From Balanoglossus misakiensis (taxonomy: Eukaryota; Hemichordata), in NCBI GenBank assembly GCA_040954595.2, contig CM082579.2, positions 3,658,001 through 3,722,000 of the forward strand: DNA of 64,000 bases, in the 5' to 3' direction. The notes beneath the pieces were generated by a model. That model saw nothing but the letters and a program-made list of their open reading frames with translations, searched no databases and was not told where the DNA came from. Shown piece by piece: positions 26,301 through 36,800 of this stretch (positions are counted from its first letter, which is position 1; each line of letters begins with the position of its first letter). Both the position numbers and the translations under genes were made by a program.

Positions 26301-26640
26301 GGAGGGTTCTCCCTCAAGACGAATGCAATATTTACCGTATACCCGGCCGACAAACCCATTTCTTCGACATTCCCTTCACGGTCGATATTTAATACAATCG
26401 CAATCGAATATCATTTTGTAATATAACATTTGTCTCCAGAGAATTTCTGTACGGAACGAGCAAATTAGTCAATACTCAAACATTTTAAAGGACTAATTGG
26501 CAACGTGATAGTGGGGGATTTCGCGTCAATTCATGTATTTTAAAATGGCAAGTGTTTAAGTACTTCGATTGGAAGTTAATTGTCGATCTCAAATTTTCGA
26601 GGACATCGATCTCATATGCAGTGCTAAGATTCCAGAGTTT
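20359..26640. other. Gene-poor region
   Basis: I recognise no coding exon on either strand. Open frames are short, usually start at non-ATG codons and have no domain character. A CCTG/CCTGT microsatellite lies near 20570-20592. The left edge should contain the 5' UTR and promoter of the CARD/Death-domain gene. I see no tRNA-like or transposase-like sequence. Confidence 0.5.
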
Positions 26641-26647
26641 GCTTTTA

Positions 26648-26975
26648 TCGGAATCTAAATCAGTCGGAGTCCACAGCGGCGTTCTGCGGGAGATTCTAAA
26701 TTTTTACTTGAATCGGAATCGACTGCGGTTGGGGGTCGTCTCCGTTATCGGCAGGACTCGAAGTTTCTCCCCGGCAGTCGGAATCCTGATCGGTTGGGAT
26801 CCACAGAACTCATTGAGAGGATTGTATATTTGAATCATCGGAATCCAAGTCGGTTTTGGATGTCACAATCTGTTCTAGGTTACTGGAGACCAAGTCGGCC
26901 TGGATCCGCGCTGACGGACACTGTTTTCTGCATTTGATTTACTAGGAATCCAGGTCGATGAGGGTGTTCGAGGCG
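26648..26975. repeat. Degenerate tandem repeat of about 60 bp
   Basis: A motif resembling tcggaatcc-a-gtcgg followed by a g/t-rich ggatccac segment recurs at about 26648, 26713, 26778, 26838, 26885 and 26945. The spacing is 47-65 bp. Copies are clearly diverged, so this is an old array or a cluster of similar sites. No reading frame persists across it. Confidence 0.45.
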
Positions 26976-27632
26976 TCTTGAAATCCGCGCCCCGTGTAAA
27001 TCACATTTTATTCGCGCTTGTTGGCGGCGACTTCCTAGCTCGGCTGATTCGGTGATTTTGAGGAAGGAATACTATTATTCGGTCGAAATATGCCGGGCAT
27101 TCTTCAAGAAGTGAATGTACGTATAGTTTAAGATTCAGTCCAATGAACTCGCAATACAGATCATTTCCTGTTCTACAGATCTGGAATTAATATCACTCAA
27201 TGCACAGTTACACAATTCATTAAGATGTCCCTGAATTATATCGGAGAGTATTAAAATTTAGGCATTTACCGAACGAGTAAATATTTTGTTTGCGGTATAT
27301 AAACTGATGAATATTTACTCAAGTGGTTCAGAAACGGGTAATGGAAATCCAAACATTGCGAGGCGAAGGAATTCGCTGTGTGACGTAAGTTCCCCCTTAA
27401 TTTACGTATGACTGTTTTTACACCAGGTGTCATGGCTGTCATTGACCGCACCATCCCAGAACAAAAATATTGAAACAGAAACAGTTAATCGATACATAAT
27501 TATGTTAACGCTGTCGGGACAAGCGCTCTTGCCTTCTAATTAGTTGGGGGCAGTTGTTTTGCGCGGCGATGGCCTCAGATGACCTCTGACGAGTGTGTTC
27601 TACCAGCAAGCACACTCATGCATAATGAAGGC

Positions 27633-27646
27633 TATATATATAAATA
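27633..27646 (+). promoter_or_regulatory. Possible TATA box of the aminergic GPCR gene
   Basis: A TATATATATAAATA run sits about 575 bp upstream of the ATG at 28220. Transcription would start near 27.67 kb, leaving a long 5' leader with no obvious intron. It is consistent with a TATA promoter for an intronless receptor gene, but unproven. Confidence 0.3.
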
Positions 27647-28219
27647 TGGATTCGGTTGGCAGTTAATTATCATGTGCAGCCGGGAGATCTAGACGGTGAA
27701 ATCACCGCCGGGTACGTCCATGGACGCAGTGAGATGAAACCCTAGTTCAGCGCACCGAAGTTGCACGTACGATTCCCGGGTAGCGATATTAGGTATCAAA
27801 CAGCTTTTCTTATAATACCCGTCTTTACATAAACCATGCATACGTCCCCACACTTTGCCACACGAGTCGCCAAAGAGGAATAGGATGTCCTGCGCTGATC
27901 CGGGGGAATTTGGAATGATATAGAAACATACTATTGGCCAAAGTAACCGTCTTGTCTTTCTGTTCTATTCTCAGATGCCAAAGGCTAACTACCCCCAGTA
28001 GTGATGTACTGTAGCTGTGGCGTCAATCTGAATATCGACATTAAGAGATATGCGAACATATCTTCACATTCGCATCGGGAATGACAGATTGGAGACATAG
28101 GGGACTGTATTCGTTTCTTACTCCGATTCGATTTCTATGCCGGATTGTAACAAGTGACTATGCTTTCGCCGTCTGTGTAGAGCACGCATCTTGTTAAAGG
28201 ATACTGAAGGCCGCGCATC

Positions 28220-30262
28220 ATGGAATTCACGAACACGACGGATGGTTCTAGTACGATCGGTGACGAGGCGACGGACGAGTATGTGACCACCGGGGAAATG
28301 ACCAGCTATCCGACCAGCACAGTTGGCGGACCCACGACGTCTGATGTGGCATTTCAGTCGTCCAACTACTCGAACTTTTCAACCACGCCGATGCCCCGCG
28401 CCATAGGCGACCCCCTGATCGCGGTAGCCGTGGCCGGGGCTCTGCTCAGCGTTTGGATCATTCTGGGGAACTTCTTCGTCATATTGTTGTTCTCGTTCAA
28501 CAGAAAGCTGAAGAGGATTTCCAATTTGTTCATCATCAATTTGGCCGTGGCCGACTTTCTCGTCGGCGTCTTGGACACGCCCGTGTACACCATGTACACC
28601 ACTTTGGGCTATTGGCCCTGGGACCACTGGGTGTGCGACGCCTGGAGTGCCATCGACTACACTACGTGCAGCGTCTCCCTGTTCGCCATCATCGCTATCA
28701 GCGTCGACCGATACTCGTCGCTCGTCGATCCCATCGGGCACAGGACCACAATGACCAGGAGGAAAGCCAGGTACATGATAACGACGACCTGGGTGATCTC
28801 GATAGTCATATACGCTGTTCCGAATTTCCTGTGGCCGCGTGTCCAGGGCTACCACAAGGTGCCGGAGGGAGTGTGCGTTGTGGAGTATTTGGACGTGACT
28901 TGGTTCGTGACGGTGCAGACTTTCCTGGGTTATCTGCTGCCACTGCTGGTTCAAATCGCGCTCTACGTCAAAATCTACCAAGTCGCACACCGGATTTCGG
29001 GCGGGAAAAATAACCTCGGGCACCAGTTCACCAACCCCAGCGGCAGGAAGAACAAGTCTTCCAACAAGATAAAGAGCAAATCGGCCAATCCCACAGACGT
29101 CAACATTTCTTCGGGCAAAACCGGAGATACAGAAGAGATCATCATCGTTGACGAAGTCACGGGGGGAAATGGTTACCAACGGGGAAACGCATCTGATTCG
29201 GACCCCGACGTTGTTGCCATGGAGATGGAGTCAGGGTGTGTGAACCGCGGCGTCGATGATAACGGCCGCAGCGGAGACCAAACAGTGCACGCGTATGACA
29301 ACGTGGGGTTCACTGAAAGCGAGATTGGGGCGGGCGACGACACGGCAGTTGATACAGACTGCGGTGATTCTGATGAAACTGTACCAATCGGTTTTACACG
29401 TAAAGAACAAGGGGAATTGATGGATCAGCAAAATATGACGCACACGGAGAGATTTTGTGAAAAGGACGATGAAAGTAATATCGGAGGCGATTATGAATTA
29501 AATGTCTTGTCGCGGTCCGACAAAGAATCCGCGGAGGCGCCTTCGTTGGCCGAGACTGCCGTGCGATTGGAAATCACAAATATTAACCCTTCCTGTGGAC
29601 ACCCCGGTGGGGCAGTGGATACAGGTAAATGTGAACTGAATGGTGAATGCCAACATATTTCTCCCGAGGGAGAACAGCGGCGTGTAGACGCTGGTCAGAC
29701 CACAGCCACTCACTGTGGTGAGACGAACCAAATTTCAAGAGACCGAAATGCCAGCAACCCGCTTCCCGACCACACGGCTGCTGAGATTTCACAGTATGCA
29801 CCGGGGAACAAGGTGAAATCCCCAGAGGGGTTCCACTCTACCTCAAGCGAACCGGGGAACACAAACGGGCCAAATTCCCCCAAGCACAGACGGCTCCATT
29901 ATGTGATAACGCACGCCGTTTCCAAGTTTAGCCTGAAGCGAAAGTCAAAACCGGGCGACGGAAGTGCGGTGCGTTTTTCGAACTCCTCTCCAAATCGTTC
30001 GCCGACCCGTTCGTCCAATGCAAGGAAGGCCCTCGTCACCGTGACAACGCTGTGCGCTGCTTTCATATTGTGTTGGATGCCGTATCACGTTGTCGCCTTG
30101 ATAAATACGTTTTGCTCGAAATGCATACAATCGCTCACGTTCGAGGCGGTCTATTGGATCTACTATACAAACAGCGCACTCAACCCGTTGTGCTACGCCC
30201 TTGCCAACAAAAGCTTCAGGCAGGCCTTCAAAGAGTTGATTGCCCGCGGGAAATTGTACTGA
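28220..30262 (+). CDS. Aminergic (muscarinic/histamine-H3-like) GPCR, intronless, 680 aa, very long third loop
   Basis: A single-exon class A GPCR. The ATG has a good context (A at -3, G at +4). The N-terminus (1-60) is Ser/Thr-rich with N-glycosylation sites (NTT, NYS, NFS). Landmarks: N84 in TM1, D112 in TM2, C139 paired with C219, the amine-binding Asp D146 (AIDYTT) in TM3, DRY at 163-165, P241 in TM5, CWMPYH (618-623) in TM6, and YWIYY (645-649) then NPLCY (655-659) in TM7. The LINTFC..CI segment after TM6 and GYWPW before TM3 resemble muscarinic receptors. Position 6.52 is His (H623) instead of the muscarinic Asn, so acetylcholine need not be the ligand. The third intracellular loop spans about residues 255-600 and is acidic then Ser/Pro-rich. 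The tail after TM7 is short. The membrane aminergic class is secure; the ligand is not. Confidence 0.85.
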   Translation: MEFTNTTDGSSTIGDEATDEYVTTGEMTSYPTSTVGGPTTSDVAFQSSNYSNFSTTPMPRAIGDPLIAVAVAGALLSVWIILGNFFVILLFSFNRKLKRISNLFIINLAVADFLVGVLDTPVYTMYTTLGYWPWDHWVCDAWSAIDYTTCSVSLFAIIAISVDRYSSLVDPIGHRTTMTRRKARYMITTTWVISIVIYAVPNFLWPRVQGYHKVPEGVCVVEYLDVTWFVTVQTFLGYLLPLLVQIALYVKIYQVAHRISGGKNNLGHQFTNPSGRKNKSSNKIKSKSANPTDVNISSGKTGDTEEIIIVDEVTGGNGYQRGNASDSDPDVVAMEMESGCVNRGVDDNGRSGDQTVHAYDNVGFTESEIGAGDDTAVDTDCGDSDETVPIGFTRKEQGELMDQQNMTHTERFCEKDDESNIGGDYELNVLSRSDKESAEAPSLAETAVRLEITNINPSCGHPGGAVDTGKCELNGECQHISPEGEQRRVDAGQTTATHCGETNQISRDRNASNPLPDHTAAEISQYAPGNKVKSPEGFHSTSSEPGNTNGPNSPKHRRLHYVITHAVSKFSLKRKSKPGDGSAVRFSNSSPNRSPTRSSNARKALVTVTTLCAAFILCWMPYHVVALINTFCSKCIQSLTFEAVYWIYYTNSALNPLCYALANKSFRQAFKELIARGKLY

Positions 30263-30427
30263 AGAGGGATATCCTATAATTCCATATTTTTTTAATTCCA
30301 ACATTCCAAAGCTGGTGTTTGTGTTGACAGCATACAATTTTCTACCCGTGGTAATGAATCATGCCAGTGTTCGCCAGATGCGATGAATTTACCGCACCTG
30401 GCACCTGACAATCAGTTGAAATTCATC

Positions 30428-30433
30428 AATAAA
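30428..30433 (+). promoter_or_regulatory. Polyadenylation signal of the aminergic GPCR gene
   Basis: AATAAA lies about 165 bp after the TGA stop of the receptor. The convergent coronin-7 gene ends at 30889 on -, leaving roughly 450 bp between the two 3' ends. Confidence 0.5.
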
Positions 30434-30888
30434 AACAAATGATGCACAGCGAGGGGTACATGAGGGCGCTGTTCAAGAGCTATTTTAAACAATTGTGGAA
30501 TTCTCTCTCTGGAAACACTTATATTTAACCATCTGTATGAATGATTGACTTTGACTGGCATAACAAACTCTAATGGACAAAACATGTCCACCGTGTTTAC
30601 ACTGATGTTGGTACAAGGGGATAGAATGTTATACGGTCAGAATGATACTCAAGACAGCATGAGATAATGAGACCCACATATGCCACCACACGCTTGCCTG
30701 TTATACCCTGAATTGGATACATTTCCCCAGATCTACTTCAGCTGTAAAAAGTTAAAAATAGCCCTCGCGAGTGTGTAAATACCAAATATGTACATGTACA
30801 GTGCAAACTCACTTGAAGGTTTTTTTTGTCACCTTAAAATATTCAAATTTATGTTGCATTGCACGTTTCAAAACTCTGATGTTGGTCT

Positions 30889-33800
30889 TCAGTCATCCTG
30901 AAACAAAAGAAAGAATATTTAGCATCAGTGCCTCGTCGGGAGTTTGAATCTGTGAGAATATTGATGGTGACGACCATTGTTCATTGGAAGAGAGACACAG
31001 TTTGAGTGGTTAGAATTATCCAAGACAAGACAGTTTACAACACTCTTCATCAGATACCTTCAACTAAAGTTCAACTCATTGCAGAGATTATGTAGTTACC
31101 CCAGGTCAAGGATCAAAGTTGACTCACCCATTCATCATCATCTACACCTTCCATTAAGTCTTGAGGTAACGGTTCGTCCCTGGCCGTCAACTTGTAATGC
31201 ATGGCGTCCAGTAACTGAAATAAAGGTGTATGTGAGAAAGTGTGACTGAGAGGGCAGCACCACAGACTTGAGAAGCCGGGAAGGCAGTCACCAGCTGTCA
31301 AAGTGTGTCCAAGAATAGTCGAGCTCCAAGACATTTACATCTTTGGTAGTCATTGAGCCTGACCAATCAAATGTCGACCTATGGCCTCACCTCTTGTTTC
31401 TTTTGCTCATCCGATTTGAATTCCTCAAGTTCACGGTGACTTTCATATTTCTTGGTCACTGTGACTTTGGGGGCTGAACTTACTGTAGAGGAAGAGAAGG
31501 AGAAGAAAGAACGATTCAACTGCAGTGTTCTATGGAAAAATACTGAAGTGAAACAAACAATTAAAAAACAGCTATATCACAGATACTTTTGTTTTTTTTC
31601 TGAGGTCCATTTGTGTTGTGGATTTCACCTATCCCAAGTTCAGAAATTCCACAAACAACACCATCAGTTTACCATGGCAACATGAGCCGATAAGATTTCA
31701 CATCTTTTCACTTACGTTTTTTCATTCCATCGGGATGCAGGCTCATGGTGTTCAGAGATCTGTTCTCACCACCTATCCATTCACACGCTGTCATCGCTGG
31801 TTGCCAGGCAACCTTTGTGTCAGGGTAGAGGTCATCCTGGAAGTAGTCCATCTGAAGCAATGGATGATGGATAAATACTAGTCAGTATATTGTAATAAAA
31901 AAAATCCCCAAGCAGTTGCATGACTGCCTCTTAGCCCATACTCACCTTAACTCTTGGCACAGTAAATGTGACTGGTTCTATGGTTGTCTGTGTCAATCTC
32001 AGTGCCTTGGCTATTTCGACTTGTTTCACGTTGCAAGCAGTCTTGGGCAGGAATGACATGGCCTATAACATAAAACAAAGCCATGAGTTCATACACACGA
32101 AAAAATGTCTACAGCAATTTTTATGCGGTGTGTTTAAAATCACAGGGCCTATACAGGAGATACAAGTTTACATTACAAAGAGGATCATACCAAGGAGTAC
32201 ACACTTACGGCCACTATATACACATCCCACAAAAGAAACTCCCCCCCTCCAAAAGAATGATACTGTGTATTTCCTGACAAACACTAACCTGATGACCTGC
32301 GTCACACTTGAAGCCAGACAGTTCTACAAGATGCGGTGACTGTGTTATCACTTCGTAGGCATGTACGATTCTGTCACCCTGAAAATACAGGAAGTACAAT
32401 GAATTTTGAATGAGCAACAATACAACTCCTTGAAATCTGCCCAAAGTCTACATACTCTACAGAGCATAGCCTTTAAGTGAAAACTCTTGACGCATGAGTT
32501 TACCTTTCCAGTGCAGAAGAGAACGCTGGTGTCTTCATCATAATATGGAATGAGGGTAGCTGGAGATGTGTCCAGGGTTACCGTGGTTACAGGTGATGAT
32601 AAATCCGCAGTGCTATGGACACTTATCTGTCGGCTGCTTTGTCTGAAAGACAATTAATTGTATTCACATTTGATCTTTTTTTATAACCAGTTCACTTTCT
32701 TTGAAAATCAACACCGAACTTGGACCAACCAACCTTTGGAACATTCACAAACACTAAGAAAATATTTTTTCCATGAAAACTTGCTATTCAGTGGTTTAAT
32801 GTGTTATAGCCTTACCTGTTGAATCCCAAGGCTATGAGGTACATCCCATTACATGCATAGACAATTCTGGCACCTCGACTTCCATTCAGTCCAGGTCCCT
32901 CCTGTAGGGAACAAAATTCACAGAAAAAGTTTCAGGATGCGTGCAAAGCTTTTTGCCGGCCAGAGATCTAATGAACGTCGAAATGTAATTTTTCCAGACA
33001 GCAGTGTGGGATATGAGACATTAACATACTTTAATGGGCAGGACTTTTTTTCTCGGCTCGTATATTCTTATCAGGTTGTCTTTGCTGATGGTTGCACAAA
33101 ACATGCCGTCTGGACTCCATGCCGCACTGAATATCTGGGGGAACAAGAAATGCAATATTTAACAAGATGATTTAAGGTTTTCATTACATTGATATTAATG
33201 ATCTTTTCAAAAAAAAAAATCTTCTTGTTGACTGCTCACACAAGTTTAGTTATAATTTCTGTGAAACTCACCTGGTCTGTGTGGCCGTGTAGAGTGACTC
33301 TTTCTTCATCAACCTCCAAATCCCAGAGTCTGACCGTCATGTCAAACGACGCCGACAGTAGCAAACCTTCGGCTAGGGGATGAAACTTGATCAAATAAAT
33401 CTTCTCCATGTGGCCTGCAATGAAGTCAAGAGAAAGTGAAGGGAGTGAGGAAGGGGGGGGGGGGATTAGTTTCTGTCAACCCTTAGTCCTGATAAACCGC
33501 TTACCTTTGAGAACAATTTCTGGATCTGTCAGAGTTTCTGTCAGCCCTCCCTCGGGGATCTCCCAGATCTTAATGGTGGCATCATCGCACGCAACAGCCA
33601 GTCGCCTGTTGTTGAACGGATCCCATGCAAAGTCCATCACTGTGCTTCCATTTTGGATGACGGGCAGTCCCGAGTCTGGCAACCTACCAGGCTGGTTCAA
33701 CTGGGTTGGAGAATGGAAGGCGACCATATTAGGTGTTTTTATCATTTTGAATGCACAGATCAGTATTTACAAAAATTCTTCACAGAGTTGAAAGGAAAAA

Positions 33801-36800
33801 AAAATTAACAACACTCACATTCAAGATGGCAATCAGTCCTCCTGCCCCCGATAACGGGACGGCTGCAAAGTCTTGGTTGACATGGAAACCGTCACATTCT
33901 CCAAAAGTGCTCGTGCTTAAATTTCTAACATTGAAAATGTGAGTGTTTTTATGCTGAACGACGCCCTCGATGTGGCGGAACTTAGAAGTGTATATGCTGG
34001 AAAATTTGTTCGCGTTTTTTGTCGGAATTTTTTCCTCTGCGGGAACCGATGCAGCCACGACTTCCTCTTCCTGAACTGCTGCATTCTGGGTAGTTTCTGG
34101 AGGGGCCTCTGCGTCGCTGCCTGCAGTTGATTCTGCAGCGGATTGCTGTTTGTCATCTTTGTCATTCTTGTCCACATCTTCAATTTGAATACTGGGAATA
34201 CTTTCTGCTGCAGGGGGACTGTTGTTCTGCGATGATGTGATGTTCGGCTTTTTCGAAATAGTAGGTTTTAGTCCAATGGCAGGCTATAAAAACCAAAGAA
34301 TGAACAGCATGTAATTGAAAGATATGGTATGGAATGTTGTGATACTACTGAATCAGAAGACCCTATTAAGAATTTGCTAATTATCAATGTACCTTCATTT
34401 CAGCGGTTGATTTGTCATTGTTACCAGACTGACTTGAACCAGGCATTTCTTCTCTCTTCCCACTGGATGCTGCAGCCACACTCCGATTCAATCCACTCTT
34501 CTTTTTCCCTGCATCACTGGAATTTCTGAATTTGGGATTCAAACTGACTTTCCCCACCTGTGGACAGACAACCCGTGGTCACGTAATCAGCAAAACATCA
34601 AACTAATCATGGCATTCACACTGACCATCAGCGTGGCATTTTGCTGTTTCAGCAAAGTTCACGTCCCGTGATGGCGGACTTGCAAATGCAAATCCAAGTA
34701 TTTAGCTCTAATAGCTGTACCAGTTGGAGCTTGAATCTGTCCAACTACTTCCGGGAAAGTCTATAATAGCTCAACAACCATGGCGGGGCTTCCTTACCTG
34801 TTTATTTTCGCCAGCTAACCACTGTTCAGCTGATAACGCTGGTTCCCCACACAAAGTGTCAGGGTACAGATCTTCATGGAATTCTCGATACGTCTGTTTG
34901 ACACAAGAGAGACCTGGTTCAGAAATTCTTTCATTTATATCAGCAAAGAGCAGAGAAACTTCTAAAGAAAGTATCAAAGTATCATCTTAGAGTTTCTCCT
35001 ACCTTTCTGGGCACCTGGTATGTGACAGGTATGATGGCATGCTGTGTCAGTTGCAACAGACGGTTGACTTCACCGTTCATGACATCCAAGGCTCTCTTGG
35101 GTACCATGGCAACACCCTTTTGTTGATTGTCACCCATGTAGAGAGATGCTGTGTTGAAAAAAAATTGTAAAGTGAATGAAAAGCGGATCACACAGAGAAA
35201 TGAAACACACTCATTTGAACTGAAATTAAAAGTCTCAATTATAATTTTTTTAAATACAATTTTAAATTAGTTACAAAAAATTGTTATATTTTTTCATATA
35301 CTGTATTGCTACAGTAAGTGTATACCATGATAACATAAAATAATATTGATAATTGGAGACATGACTTGACTTATACTCAAACACAATTTTGTTTCACTTT
35401 CATAAGGCTATTAGTTTACATGTTAGTGACTGTGTTTATTTTATGAGTGAAAATTCTGTCAGTATAGTTTAATTAATATTGCTCTTAAGATTAAGTTTGG
35501 TCTGCTCAGAAGAAGGGGGCTGTATTGGATGGATTTTTTAGCTCTGTTTGTACCATGGGTAGGTCCTAGATGGGTTTTTCTGTTACGTCAACAACACATA
35601 CGTGCACATGGTGCCGTAAAAGTTAGTATTTTGCAACGTCAAAGGTGGTTTATTCAAGAAGCAAGGTCACGTTCTATTGTGCCTTCTACGAGGAAGTGTT
35701 TACAGAGTATTTAAATCATGATGCTAAAAATAACAACAGATGAATGAACCGGAGTCAAGCAGGAAGTGACTTCAGGCAGTTTAAAAAGTGAAAAGAGTAT
35801 TTCAATATCATTCAGAAAATTCGCTGCCGAACTGAGAATGTCGCCACTGCCCCAATTCTTCGCCCTGTTGTTGCTCGGTGTCAGTCTCCGGAAGATCAAG
35901 ACAGAGACGCACTGCAAGGTGTACAATGCCACCTACGTTGACTGCAGCAACAGAAGACTGTACCAGCTTCAAACCACACTGCCATCGTATGCAACCTTCC
36001 TGGACCTGTCCCGAAACAACATTGCATCTGTGCCGTCGAACAGCTTCGCCAGTTTGAAACAACTTCGGCATCTCGACATCTCCTACAATGCCATCAGCGT
36101 CATCGGCGCATCATCTCTGCGAGGACTGCACGAGCTGAGACGTTTGAACTTGCACAGCAATTTGATCTCCTCCATAGCTCCACGGGCCTTCCATGACTTG
36201 ACAAAACTGGAAATGCTGGATTTATCGTCAAATCAACTGACCACCTTCCCTGATGTGCTGTTCTCCCCTCTTGGTCAGTTACAACACCTGGACATCTCAA
36301 GCATCAGACTTGAGGTTCTGTCTTCCGGGGCGTTTCATGGATTATCCAACTTACAAACCCTCGACCTCAGTGATAATCGGATAGCAGAGCTGCCCGACAG
36401 AGTATTCCAAGGTCTTGTAAGACTGCAGTCACTCGATGTGAGTCAAAATAAAATGTCATGTTTTCCAAACAGCCTGGCATCAGAAGATCTCAGCAATGTA
36501 GAAAGATTATTTTTTTATCATAACACGATTGAGCGCAACTGCACTGGAATTAACCTACGGAATCTCAAGCACTTGAAAACACTATCTTTGGCATTTTGTC
36601 AGCTTGTGGACACAACCATTGAAAACATGATCTTGCCCAGTTATGGACTACAGGAAGTAGACCTTAGTGGAAATAGAATCTTAGTTGCATCATCAACCCG
36701 AAGTACATTCAGCGCCTTCAGAAACGTTTCACAAATCGATCTTAGCTACAGTAAGATAAACGCCGAGTCTCTAGAAAGACCTCTCTATGGTTTTGAAAAC

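Noticed and set aside
28379-29179. 266-codon reverse frame inside the aminergic GPCR
   Set aside because: It is antisense to a clear seven-transmembrane coding sequence and has no domain character; it arises from codon bias of the real gene.
35529-35714. 61-codon frame with Trp/Arg-rich sequence upstream of the TLR
   Set aside because: It faintly suggests a transposase fragment, but no catalytic motif or terminal repeat is visible, so it was not annotated.
35766-35837. Longer N-terminus for the TLR starting at 35766
   Set aside because: The first codon is GTG, and the 24 extra residues are polar and would precede the signal peptide. The ATG at 35838 places the hydrophobic leader at the N-terminus.
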